Assembly (NCBI GenBank): GCA_021740385.1
Contig: JAIOZY010000038.1
Span: forward strand, 1-53,608
Direction: 5' to 3'
From: Prolixibacteraceae bacterium
Lineage (GTDB): Bacteria > Bacteroidota > Bacteroidia > Bacteroidales > Prolixibacteraceae
DNA length: 53,608 nt
Each line of letters begins with the position of its first letter. Position 1 is the stretch's first letter. Positions 1 to 8,590 of this stretch are shown here, piece by piece. The translations under genes and the position numbers were made by a program. Under the pieces are notes generated by a model. That model was given only the letters and a program-made list of their open reading frames with translations, made no database searches and was not told where the DNA came from.

Positions 1-170
1 TAGCATGTTTTTTTTGTTTTTGTATTCACCCCTAATTTACTAAAATTTAGGGATTTAACAATGAATTCATGCTACTTTTTTTATATAAAATTAGCTTAAA
101 ATCAATATTTTACACATCTGCGAAACATTAGTAATTTATATATTGTATCCCGAAACCAGGCCTTACAAAC

Positions 171-1058
171 CTATCGTTTCTTTCTTCTTTTTGCAACATC
201 CTTTGTGTTTTCATTCGCTTCACGTTTTAACTTCCTTTCTACCGAACGTGAAATAAAAACACTTATTTCATACAACAGGACTAAAGGGCCGCATACCAAA
301 AGCTGGCTAAACACATCGGGGGGCGTAATTATTGCTGAAAGGATTAGCAATATCACGTAAGCATGTTTGCGGTATTTGCGCATAAACCCGGGCGTAACCA
401 AACCAATACGGCTCAGGAAAAGTACAACAACGGGAAGCTCGAAAATAATGCCCGATGCAAAAGTAACCGACGTAACCGTACCGATGTATGAACTTAGTTT
501 TATGGTATTTGTAACCTCCTGACTTACAATATAAGTGCTGAGAAAATGAATGGATAGCGGGGAAATAAGGTAATAACCAAACAAAACACCGGTAATAAAG
601 AGGGTTGTTATATAAAAAACCGCGCCCGTGGCCGTTTGCTTTTCATTTGAATGCAGGGCCGGTTTTATGAAGCGCCACATTTCCCATACAATGTAAGGCG
701 ATGCAACAATGAGCCCCGCAACAATGGAAATTTTAATGTGTGCCATAAACTGCCCGGCCATGTCGATGTTCACCAGGTCGAGGGGATATTGGTTTATGGC
801 AAGTGCTTCAGCGTTTGTATTAAAAAATCCTGACAGCCACTGGCTAATTTTCAACAGGTAATAATTCGTAAAAAAACCGGGGGTTTTGGGTTTTAAAATG
901 ATGTCGTTAAAAATAATATCGCGGTTGATAAAAGCCAGCACCATGAACACCATCGAAACGAGCAACGCCCTTACCAGGTGCCACCTCAATTCTTCAAGAT
1001 GGGACAGAAAGGGCATCTCTTTTTCAGCATCGCTCTTTTTCTTTCTCGATTTAAACAT
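171..1058 (-). CDS. tatC: Sec-independent (twin-arginine) translocase subunit TatC
   Basis: Integral inner-membrane protein that recognises twin-arginine signal peptides and, with TatA, exports folded proteins. The 295-residue product starts with a basic segment followed by the TatC-typical PFLSHLEELRWHL stretch, and about six hydrophobic segments follow. Conserved TatC features are visible: FIKPAL after the second membrane region, FELP near residue 208, and TPPD between the last two segments. The longer reading from 1106 adds 16 residues not typical of TatC, so I take the ATG that starts MFKSRKKKSD. A TAnnTTTG box lies 20 bases upstream on the same strand (1078-1085). No tatA/B gene is adjacent, so it appears to stand alone. 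The 170 bases beyond its stop hold no gene. Family call is secure. Confidence 0.95.
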   Translation of the reverse strand: MFKSRKKKSDAEKEMPFLSHLEELRWHLVRALLVSMVFMVLAFINRDIIFNDIILKPKTPGFFTNYYLLKISQWLSGFFNTNAEALAINQYPLDLVNIDMAGQFMAHIKISIVAGLIVASPYIVWEMWRFIKPALHSNEKQTATGAVFYITTLFITGVLFGYYLISPLSIHFLSTYIVSQEVTNTIKLSSYIGTVTSVTFASGIIFELPVVVLFLSRIGLVTPGFMRKYRKHAYVILLILSAIITPPDVFSQLLVCGPLVLLYEISVFISRSVERKLKREANENTKDVAKRRKKR

Positions 1059-1077
1059 GGTAAACGTTTTCGATCGA

Positions 1078-1107
1078 CAAATATACATAACAAAAGAAAA
1101 CATCAAG
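1078..1107 (-). promoter_or_regulatory. Candidate promoter of tatC
   Basis: On the minus strand TATATTTG (1078-1085) fits the Bacteroidota -7 box TAnnTTTG, and CTTG (1104-1107) lies 18 bases upstream as an imperfect -33 box (consensus TTTG). The tatC ATG begins 20 bases downstream. Seen by eye; transcription start not known. Confidence 0.4.
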
Positions 1108-1239
1108 TTGCCAAATAAATTAAATTGTATCGAACGGATCGGTTACCCATTGAATACATCTTTTGACAAATACCTGCCCTTTCCGTCCGAAGGATGGCCG
1201 CACCTTTTGAAAACATTTTACCGCGGACGGCTTTGATAT

Positions 1240-1430
1240 TATGCCTTTACCCCCGGGTAAATATTTCGCAAGCTCAATATCTACCCGGAGTTATTGTTAT
1301 TCAATCCCTCCGGGATTACAGGAGCAGTATGTATGTCTTTTTTAAAAAAACATCAATGATATTTAACAATGCATAATCAAAGAGCCCTGAAAGGGCTTGA
1401 CAGCAATAGCCGGGGGTGTAACCCCCGGTA
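1240..1430. repeat. REP-like cluster of short GC-rich hairpins in a gene-free stretch
   Basis: The stretch 1059-1614 between tatC and the methyltransferase gene holds no convincing gene. It contains several inverted repeats in AT-rich DNA: TTACCC/GGGTAA around 1250, TCCC/GGGA around 1305, AGCCCT-GAA-AGGGCT (1383-1397), and CCGGGGGT-GTA-ACCCCCGG (1410-1428, 8-bp stem with 3-base loop). A 73-codon reading on the minus strand (1316-1537) crosses these hairpins and looks like a chance translation. The paired short stems resemble REP/BIME-type intergenic repeats. No tnpA-REP transposase gene is in the window. Confidence 0.5.
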
Positions 1431-1614
1431 TAGGAAATCAGGCAGAAAACCGTTCGATCTGCCGGCCAGGTTAAACAGAATACAATAGTATCGAACGGAA
1501 CAGATGTTTGTTGTAAATACCAATCCCTAATTAACAAGAGCTACAAACTGGCGCCAGCAAAATTGGAATATGTATCTACCCCAAAAATTCTTACTTTTAT
1601 GAAAAATATTGTAC

Positions 1615-2394
1615 ATGAAAATGCCTAAATCAATTTTCTTTCATCTATTTTCTATGGTCGATCAGGCTTTAAAATTTCCGCAGTTAAAAAAGGGCGAAAC
1701 TGGTATCCAGGTTGGTTTTGACATGAATTCAGCCACAACCTCCGATCTTTTTGAAATGTCGCGAAGGGTTGGTAAAAACGGAATGGTGATCGGAATTGAT
1801 CCCGATGAATGGAACCATGAAATTGCAAAAGCCCTGATTAAAAAACAGAATTATTCGAACATAAAATTGGTTCAATGTGGCACATTTTCAGAGGTTACGA
1901 AAGCCACTTTCCTATTTGGAAAAAAAGCATCGTGGAGCCAGCTTGGCAACATACCCATCGACGAAACCGTTGATTTTTCGGGAAGGAAAACTGAAATACA
2001 ATTAGAAACCCTGGACAACATTATCAATAAACTTAATATTGATGTTAAAAGAATTGGCCACGTTAACATTACCAATAACGGAGCAGAATACTTTACCTTG
2101 AAAGGCTTTGAAAAAGGCCTTTCATCGGCCAGTAATTTAGCCCTTACAGTTATTGCCGGAAGATATGATTCATCGGGAATTATTGACGGAAAGCCCGATT
2201 ATGAGGTGATTTTAGAATACCTGGCTTCGCTTGGATTTAAAACAAAGTTCAAACGTATTCATCAAAATTTTTGGTGGGGCTTCTGTGTTAAGTTAATAAT
2301 AAACCGCCAATGGGTTTTTAACAGGAAAAATTATGGCGTAATATTCGCCACCAAAGGCAAAAAAAGAATTCCGTTTTATCAATCCTTTTCATGA
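1615..2394 (+). CDS. FkbM-like SAM-dependent methyltransferase
   Basis: Likely class I SAM-dependent methyltransferase of the FkbM type, 259 residues. N-terminal half: a Rossmann-like start (GIQVGFDMNSATTSDLFEM, then GMVIGIDPD, which ends in the acidic residue expected to bind SAM ribose). C-terminal half: the FkbM-style order LETLDNIINKLNI followed by HVNITNNGAEYFTLKGFE, comparable to the family's TLD...lKID.EGaE..vL.G block. The usual K-x-D of that block is replaced by N-x-T, so the active-site region is divergent. I start at ATG 1615; the reading can be extended to a TTG at 1609. It is a single-gene unit. The substrate cannot be inferred, although FkbM relatives often methylate sugars or polyketides. 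Confidence 0.7.
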   Translation: MKMPKSIFFHLFSMVDQALKFPQLKKGETGIQVGFDMNSATTSDLFEMSRRVGKNGMVIGIDPDEWNHEIAKALIKKQNYSNIKLVQCGTFSEVTKATFLFGKKASWSQLGNIPIDETVDFSGRKTEIQLETLDNIINKLNIDVKRIGHVNITNNGAEYFTLKGFEKGLSSASNLALTVIAGRYDSSGIIDGKPDYEVILEYLASLGFKTKFKRIHQNFWWGFCVKLIINRQWVFNRKNYGVIFATKGKKRIPFYQSFS

Positions 2395-2627
2395 ATAATT
2401 TAAGTATTCTTATCATAATACGAAACCAACTTCCACCAAAAAAAATATTCAAATCAAACCCTTAGTCTTTAAAGAAAAATGAAGGTTGGATGTCTGATTC
2501 TTAATTTATAAATTGCAACAATATCATTATTCCTGAACTTCTTCAATTTACATGAACATGTAATTATTGGTTCAAACAGGTATTGAGAGAATTTGATATT
2601 GATGTTGTTAAACCTAAAAAATAAATT

Positions 2628-3608
2628 ATGAGAAATTTTTTATGCCTTATCGTGACTTTGAGTATGTGTTTTATTCTAACAGGTACAATTAATGCAAAAG
2701 ATGATGTAGAGGTGCAATACATTGCTGTACATTTTGGAGAGCCTGCTAATGCCGAGATTTTAGACAAAGAAGATTTTCCTGCATTTAACTTTTACCAGGC
2801 TAAAGGTGAGTTGATGGCATATACAGAAGATCAGAAATTCATTGGCAATCCTACCCATTTGGAGGGATGGTATGGAGAGGTTCCTGAAAAAATGGGGTTC
2901 TGTGCCAGTTACAGAGGTGAATACAAAAAATCTAAAGGATTTCCTTACGACAAAGGTGCTGTTTATGTATTGGATAAAAATGGTACTGTCGCTTATCAGT
3001 TACCTCCCCAACGTTTTAATCCCGACAACTATAGTGATTTGTACAGTGCAATTTATTCTGATATTAAAAAGACCATAAGGAAAATGTCGAGAGGCAAAGA
3101 AGCCAAAATTCTAAAAGAGAATAAACGGGAATACATTAAAGAAAGTCCTGTTGGCGAATTGGAAACAACAAAAGGCTCTAAAGTCGACACCCGTGTAAAA
3201 GGAATTGTTGGTTGGCCTGTCCCTCCAATAAGCCTGAATGATTGCGATGGAAATAAAACTGATTTGAGTGAAATTGCAAACGGGAAAGTTACAGTTTTGG
3301 TATTTTATACATTGAATGGCGCAAAATGGTTACGTGGCGATAACGAAGGTAATATCAAATCGGAAAATGTTGGAGAAAAACTCATCCCTTATAAGAAATA
3401 CCTGGAACAACAAAACGAAGAATTTGAAAAAAAAGCAGCAGAAGGCGATTTAGGTGCCATGTTTGGCATGGCTGCAAAGGAAAAGTTTTCAAATGTTGAT
3501 GCCATGAATGCTATCAGAAAAGGAATTGAACTATCCGATAAAGAAAAAGCCGCTGCGTATAAAAAGTTTGTTCAACATCTTGAAATGGTTCAAACTATGT
3601 CTGAATAG
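2628..3608 (+). CDS. Secreted protein with degenerate thioredoxin-like segments
   Basis: Predicted exported protein of 326 residues. A signal peptide ends near residue 23 (hydrophobic core ending TINA, then KDDVEVQ). The middle contains GAVYVLDKNGTVAYQLPP, and the C-terminal third contains PVPPISLNDCDGNKTDLSEI followed by GKVTVLVFYTLNG. Both resemble the strand-turn layout of AhpC/TlpA-type redoxins. The position where the catalytic CxxC should follow the VLVFY strand reads TLNGAKW, so no redox-active pair is present. The tail is charged and probably helical (EKKAAEGDLGAMFGMAAKEK), resembling a Sel1/TPR start. Lone gene with intergenic DNA on both sides. Function unknown; a non-catalytic thioredoxin-fold protein is my best guess. 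Confidence 0.6.
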   Translation: MRNFLCLIVTLSMCFILTGTINAKDDVEVQYIAVHFGEPANAEILDKEDFPAFNFYQAKGELMAYTEDQKFIGNPTHLEGWYGEVPEKMGFCASYRGEYKKSKGFPYDKGAVYVLDKNGTVAYQLPPQRFNPDNYSDLYSAIYSDIKKTIRKMSRGKEAKILKENKREYIKESPVGELETTKGSKVDTRVKGIVGWPVPPISLNDCDGNKTDLSEIANGKVTVLVFYTLNGAKWLRGDNEGNIKSENVGEKLIPYKKYLEQQNEEFEKKAAEGDLGAMFGMAAKEKFSNVDAMNAIRKGIELSDKEKAAAYKKFVQHLEMVQTMSE

Positions 3609-3935
3609 AATGACAAACCAATTCACTACTCCAATGGTAAAGTTACATGCATAAAATAAATAGTGTCACTTTGAAATTGTAATTTTAAAAGCTAACAAGT
3701 TAATATGTTTCCGGTTTTAACATCTTTTAAAAGAATACAAATTTTCTTTCATATTTTGCCTGAATACCGTGTAATATAAGCATTGCCAGAAGAAACACCC
3801 GAAAAAGGCAACCCATTCATTTTAAAAAAATTCAATCTACAGCAGTAAAAAACCCCGTTCAATTTTTTGAAACTCTATTATTTGTTATCTTAGTGTTCCG
3901 ATCTGAAAAAATGGGGAAAAAGTTTATACCAGAGG
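3609..3935. other. Gene-free stretch upstream of recQ
   Basis: About 330 AT-rich bases with no coding signal. I see no repeat, no terminator-grade hairpin and no clean TTTG/TAnnTTTG pair. Presumably it carries the recQ promoter. Confidence 0.4.
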
Positions 3936-6119
3936 ATGACAGACTCACAATATTTAACAAGTGAATTACAGAAACATTTCGGGTTCGACCGTTTTAAAGG
4001 CGACCAGGAAAAAGTAATCGTAAGCGTAATGGAAGGCAACGACACGTTTGTGTTGATGCCCACCGGTGGTGGAAAATCGCTGTGTTACCAACTACCCGCC
4101 TTATTGTTAGACGGTACGGCCATTGTTATATCGCCACTTATTGCCCTGATGAAAAATCAGGTCGATTCCATCCGCAGCTTCAGTACCGACGACGGCATAG
4201 CCCACTTTCTAAACTCATCACTGTCGAAACCTGCCATACAGCAGGTTAAAAACGATGTGCTGGCCGGAAAAACCAAATTACTGTATGTAGCGCCCGAGTC
4301 GTTAACGAAACAAGACAACATCGACTTTCTGGCCAAAGTAAAAATATCGTTTTATGCTGTTGATGAAGCCCATTGCATTTCGGAATGGGGGCACGATTTC
4401 AGGCCCGAGTACAGGCGCATCAGGCCAATCATACAGGAGATTGGTGTATCGCCGGTTATTGCGCTAACGGCTACAGCCACGGCCAAAGTGCAACACGACA
4501 TACAAAAAAATCTCGGTATGCTCGATGCCAATGTTTTTAAAGCATCGTTTAACCGGCCAAACCTCTATTATGAAATAAGGCCCAAGTACAAAACCACAGC
4601 CGAAATCATTAAATTTATTTCAAACAACTCCGGAAAATCGGGTATTATTTACTGCCTGAGCCGTAAAAAAGTTGAACTACTGGCCGAAAACCTCCAGGTA
4701 AACGGCATTAAAGCCCTGCCCTACCATGCCGGCATGGATGCCGCCACCCGGTCGAAAACCCAGGATATGTTCCTGAAAGAAGAAATTGATGTAATTGTTG
4801 CCACCATTGCTTTTGGCATGGGTATCGACAAACCCGATGTACGTTTCGTTATCCACTACGACATACCCAAAAGCATTGAAGGCTATTACCAGGAAACAGG
4901 CCGTGCAGGCCGCGATGGTGGCGAAGGGAAATGCATCACTTTTTACAGTTACAAGGACATTCAAAAACTCGAAAAATTCATGCAGGGCAAACCGGTTGCC
5001 GAACAGGAAATTGGCCGCCAATTACTGCTCGATACCGTTTCGTATGCCGAATCGTCGGTTTGCCGCCGTAAAATACTGCTACACTACTTTGGCGAAGAAT
5101 ACAAAGAAGAAAATTGCGGTGCCTGCGATAATTGCCTCCATCCGAAAGAAAGAATTGAAGCCGGTGAAGAACTTAAACTAGCCCTTGATGCCATACTGGC
5201 CGTGAACCAAAAATACAAAATGGAACACATTACCAATATCCTGACAGGAACAAGCAACGCGGCCATTAAATCGTTCAAACACGATAAACTTGATATTTTT
5301 GGTGAAGGGAAAGACCACGACACCCGTTTTTGGCACGCCATTTACCGGCAAGCTATGGTGGCCGGCTACATTTTGAAAGAAATTGAAAATTACGGGTTGC
5401 TAAAAATTACCGAAAAAGGACAGGAATTCCTCGACAACCCCGGTTCGTTTACCATGACCGTGAACCACGACTACGATGCGGCAGCCGAAGAAGCATCGGC
5501 AGCACCGGGAGGTGGCAGCTCTGGCGACCCCGAGCTGTTTGCCATGTTAAAAGACCTGAGAAAAAAAGTGGCAAAACGGCGCGACCTTCCCCCGTTTGTC
5601 ATCTTTCAGGACCCATCGCTGGCCGATATGTCGATACAGTACCCCATAACCATGGATGAACTGCAAAAAATTCAGGGAGTTGGCCAGGGTAAAGCTTTCA
5701 GGTACGGTAAAGAATTTTTGGAATTGATTAAACAATACGTTGAAGAAAACGAAATAGAACGCCCGCAGGATTTTGTTGTAAAATCGGTAGCCCAAAAATC
5801 GAAAAACAAAGTGAGCATCATTCAAAGTATCGACCGCAAAGTGCCCCTCGATATTATCTCCGAGTCATTGGGATTAGGCATGGAGGACCTGCTTTCCGAA
5901 ATTGAAGCCATTGTTAATGCCGGAACCAAAATCAACATCGATTACTACATTGATGAAATCATGGATGAAGATTACCGCGACGACATCTACGATTTTTTCA
6001 GGGAAGAATCGGAAACAGGCGTTATCGAAGAGGCCATTGAAGAACTGGGTGAAGACGAATACAGCGTGGAAGACATCCGCATGGTACGCATCAAATTCAT
6101 TTCCGAACTGGGCAATTAA
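3936..6119 (+). CDS. recQ: ATP-dependent DNA helicase RecQ
   Basis: Superfamily 2 3'-to-5' DNA helicase that unwinds recombination and replication intermediates. The 727-residue protein has a complete motor: Walker A TGGGKS at 43-48, DEAH at 143-146 followed by the RecQ aromatic-rich loop (CISEWGHDFRP), TATATAKV (motif III), and the motif VI TGRAGRDG. A zinc-binding RQC segment follows with Cys in SSVCRRK and CGACDNC around 375-400, then a winged-helix region and an HRDC domain near 530-605 (LRKKVAKRRDLPPFVIF). About 100 acidic residues follow HRDC, longer than E. coli RecQ but usual for the long RecQ form in Bacteroidota. Single-gene unit on the plus strand. Confidence 0.97.
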   Translation: MTDSQYLTSELQKHFGFDRFKGDQEKVIVSVMEGNDTFVLMPTGGGKSLCYQLPALLLDGTAIVISPLIALMKNQVDSIRSFSTDDGIAHFLNSSLSKPAIQQVKNDVLAGKTKLLYVAPESLTKQDNIDFLAKVKISFYAVDEAHCISEWGHDFRPEYRRIRPIIQEIGVSPVIALTATATAKVQHDIQKNLGMLDANVFKASFNRPNLYYEIRPKYKTTAEIIKFISNNSGKSGIIYCLSRKKVELLAENLQVNGIKALPYHAGMDAATRSKTQDMFLKEEIDVIVATIAFGMGIDKPDVRFVIHYDIPKSIEGYYQETGRAGRDGGEGKCITFYSYKDIQKLEKFMQGKPVAEQEIGRQLLLDTVSYAESSVCRRKILLHYFGEEYKEENCGACDNCLHPKERIEAGEELKLALDAILAVNQKYKMEHITNILTGTSNAAIKSFKHDKLDIFGEGKDHDTRFWHAIYRQAMVAGYILKEIENYGLLKITEKGQEFLDNPGSFTMTVNHDYDAAAEEASAAPGGGSSGDPELFAMLKDLRKKVAKRRDLPPFVIFQDPSLADMSIQYPITMDELQKIQGVGQGKAFRYGKEFLELIKQYVEENEIERPQDFVVKSVAQKSKNKVSIIQSIDRKVPLDIISESLGLGMEDLLSEIEAIVNAGTKINIDYYIDEIMDEDYRDDIYDFFREESETGVIEEAIEELGEDEYSVEDIRMVRIKFISELGN

Positions 6120-6279
6120 ACTGATTTGGGTTTAAATATTAACCGGAATGCAATTTGTCGTTTTTCCGCTTTTCTTTTTTTACCTTTTACCGATTGTTTT
6201 TTAGAAACAATTGAATGCCGTTGGAAGTAATAGAAAGCAATTATTTTCCCGGTTTAGCATCGAACAGTTTTTGTGTTTT

Positions 6280-7590
6280 TCAGAAAAAGAAACCCTGTCT
6301 CTTTCCCCTCATCATATAAGGCACTACGCCTACCCTGCCCCCCGTATCAACTTTAAAAAACAACAGGCCATTTTTCGGGGGAAGCATCGTCAAGTAACCA
6401 TGCTGTACCTGCCAAGAAATCTTTTCGCCAGTGAAAGTGTATACCCCCAATAAATCAATACCCGGTTTCATCTTCAGGGCATAACAGGCAGGCAATTCCG
6501 AAACATGAAAAACATCACCAGGTAAAAGTTCTTTACGCTCTATAGGGCTTAAAATCCCGGCTGCTTCAAGAATAAATGCCAACCCGCCCCGGGTTACGCC
6601 TGTGGCAAAATCGAAACAAATATTTTCGGGATTTCCGGCACTGTCGGCACAAGTGTGGTAATACGGGTCGTTGCGGAAACCCGATTCAAGGTTTTCTACA
6701 GCCGGCACGCCTCTGGCTGCAAATGTATAATGATCCGAATATTCAAGCTTTCCGCTATTAACAGCCACCATTTCGGGAACATATAAACTAACCTTCGAAA
6801 CATAATTATTGGCAAAAGAAACATGGTCTTCGTTTCCCGAGCATATCCATAAAATGGGTTTCCCGTTAAGCGAATCAAGCGGGTGCCCAAACATGTCGAA
6901 GTTCACGTTCATGGCCAAATCGGAAATGTTAACATGCCCGTTGTTACCAATGTCGGGCCAGTTAGTGGGCCGGGAATATTTAACAAATTTCCCGAACCAG
7001 GCATTCGAGCCGGAAGCAAATCCGAAATGGTATTGCTCCTCGAGGTCCCAGGCGGCAAAAAGCACGGGTTTTAATGTCTCAACATTTTTCAGCACACGCA
7101 TAATTTCGAGCAAAGCAGCCAGTCCGGTACCGTTATCGTTTGCACCCGGTGCACACGTGCTGCTCCAATCCTTGTCAAAGTTATTGTTCGAATCGTAATG
7201 GGCACTAACAACAATTATCCCCTCCCAGGGGTATTTCCCGGGTTTATAACCAACCACATTCGACAAGCCCCGGTAAAGCAAAACATTAAACCGGTGCAAA
7301 TAGCAGTTTTCCGGCCCCAGATATTGCTTAAAACGGCTGAACAAATAATCGCGGCACAAATCGTGATCGGCCGATTGCTCTGCTGTAGAAGTAACTTTTC
7401 GGAAGCACCCTGCCGAAGTCCTGAGCGAATCGGAATGAGAACGGTACGATGAAACCGTAACGGTATGGATCAAACTGTCGATACGGGCATTTACGGGCTG
7501 TGCAACCAACAATGCAGCTTTTGCAAGAAAGAACAAGCCGGCAATAAACCGTGTTATACCATTATATTTATTGTATGAAGATAAAATCAT
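6280..7590 (-). CDS. Secreted M28-family zinc metallopeptidase
   Basis: Predicted exported aminopeptidase/carboxypeptidase-like enzyme with a co-catalytic zinc pair. Starting at the internal Met (MILSSYNKYNG), an N-terminal hydrophobic segment ending near LLVAQ serves as signal peptide. A start 18 bases upstream (7608) is possible, but its extra residues MFFWGV fit a signal peptide poorly. The M28 ligand series is complete: His131 (SAHYDS), Asp152 (GANDNGTG), Glu184/185 (DLEEQYHFG), Asp232 (NFDMFG), His287 (YSDHYTF). A C-terminal region of about 90 residues after the peptidase core lacks a clear sorting domain. Divergent to pyrF, with about 100 bases between the starts. Substrate unknown. Confidence 0.9.
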   Translation of the reverse strand: MILSSYNKYNGITRFIAGLFFLAKAALLVAQPVNARIDSLIHTVTVSSYRSHSDSLRTSAGCFRKVTSTAEQSADHDLCRDYLFSRFKQYLGPENCYLHRFNVLLYRGLSNVVGYKPGKYPWEGIIVVSAHYDSNNNFDKDWSSTCAPGANDNGTGLAALLEIMRVLKNVETLKPVLFAAWDLEEQYHFGFASGSNAWFGKFVKYSRPTNWPDIGNNGHVNISDLAMNVNFDMFGHPLDSLNGKPILWICSGNEDHVSFANNYVSKVSLYVPEMVAVNSGKLEYSDHYTFAARGVPAVENLESGFRNDPYYHTCADSAGNPENICFDFATGVTRGGLAFILEAAGILSPIERKELLPGDVFHVSELPACYALKMKPGIDLLGVYTFTGEKISWQVQHGYLTMLPPKNGLLFFKVDTGGRVGVVPYMMRGKRQGFFF

Positions 7591-7644
7591 AACACCCCAA
7601 AAGAACAATCAGCAAGAAACAAATTTATCGCATCAAAGCATTTT

Positions 7645-7677
7645 TTTCCGAAAGGTGCGTTCAAATTACTACTTTTG
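7645..7677 (+). promoter_or_regulatory. pyrF: Candidate promoter of pyrF
   Basis: TACTTTTG (7670-7677) matches the TAnnTTTG -7 box exactly. TTTC (7645-7648) lies 21 bases upstream as an imperfect -33 box. The pyrF ATG follows 14 bases after the -7 box, implying a very short leader. Confidence 0.45.
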
Positions 7678-7691
7678 AAAAAAAAACAGGT

Positions 7692-8525
7692 ATGAACGCA
7701 CAACAACTTTTTGACGAAATACGAAAAAAACGCAGTTTCCTTTGCGTAGGTCTCGATTCCGACATACAGAAAATACCGAAACATTTGCTCGGCACTTCCG
7801 ACCCGCTTTTTGCATTTAACAAAGAAATAATCGACTACACGCACGACCTGGCCGTGGCCTACAAACCCAACCTGGCCTTTTACGAATCGTTAGGCCCCGA
7901 AGGGATGGCAAGCCTCGAAAAAACCGTTAAATACATCAGGGACAAACACCCCGGGTTGTTTCTTATTGCTGATGCAAAACGGGGCGATATCGGCAATACA
8001 TCGGGCTTATATGCCCGCGCTTTTTTCGAACATTTCAATTTCGATGCCGTTACCGTTGCCCCCTATATGGGCGAAGATTCGGTAAAACCATTTATGGCCT
8101 ATCCCGGTAAATGGGTAATTTTGCTGGCCCTGACTTCCAATAAAGGCGCTTCCGATTTTCAGTATTTGAAAGATGAAAATTCAGGTAATCAGCTTTTCGA
8201 ATCGGTTTTGAAAAAATCACAGAAATGGGGTACAAGCGATAGCATGATGTACGTGGTTGGTGCAACAAAAGCTGAAAAACTCCGTGAAATCAGGGAAATT
8301 ATTCCCGATCACTTTTTACTGGTACCCGGTGTGGGCGCACAGGGGGGCAGTCTTCAGGATGTGGCAAAATACGGGCTCAACAAGCGCTGCGGGTTACTTG
8401 TCAATTCATCGCGGGGTATTATTTATGCCGGTACCGGTGAAAATTTTGCCGCTGAAGCCCGCACCCAGGCTGAAATAATTCAGGTAGAAATGGAAGAAAT
8501 ATTGCTTGAAGCAGAACTAATATAA
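7692..8525 (+). CDS. pyrF: Orotidine 5'-phosphate decarboxylase
   Basis: Last step of de novo UMP synthesis, OMP to UMP plus CO2, in the cytoplasm. The 277-residue length and the motif [15 protein letters not shown] (Asp94, Lys96, Asp99 as the catalytic charged array) mark the longer type-2 PyrF family rather than the roughly 230-residue type 1. The N-terminal FLCVGLDSD and the phosphate-binding region [10 protein letters not shown] with NSSRGIIYA near the C-terminus are all present. It leads a probable plus-strand run with the DUF2851 gene 65 bases downstream. pyrH lies about 31 kb away, so pyrimidine genes are not clustered here. Confidence 0.96.
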   Translation: MNAQQLFDEIRKKRSFLCVGLDSDIQKIPKHLLGTSDPLFAFNKEIIDYTHDLAVAYKPNLAFYESLGPEGMASLEKTVKYIRDKHPGLFLIADAKRGDIGNTSGLYARAFFEHFNFDAVTVAPYMGEDSVKPFMAYPGKWVILLALTSNKGASDFQYLKDENSGNQLFESVLKKSQKWGTSDSMMYVVGATKAEKLREIREIIPDHFLLVPGVGAQGGSLQDVAKYGLNKRCGLLVNSSRGIIYAGTGENFAAEARTQAEIIQVEMEEILLEAELI

Positions 8526-8590
8526 ATTTAAAATTGACCAAAACATCAATATTTGCTAAATTAGCTCAATTACATAACCCTCACTAAAAA

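Noticed and set aside
1-75. TAGCATG (1-7) and CATGCTA (68-74) enclosing a CCCTAA/TTTAGGG hairpin, considered as a terminator after tatC
   Set aside because: No T tract on the minus strand after the stem, and the outer pair touches the window edge, so its extent cannot be judged.
1316-1537. 73-codon minus-strand reading over the REP-like hairpins
   Set aside because: Its sequence is a translation of the hairpin repeats and has no start context or domain.
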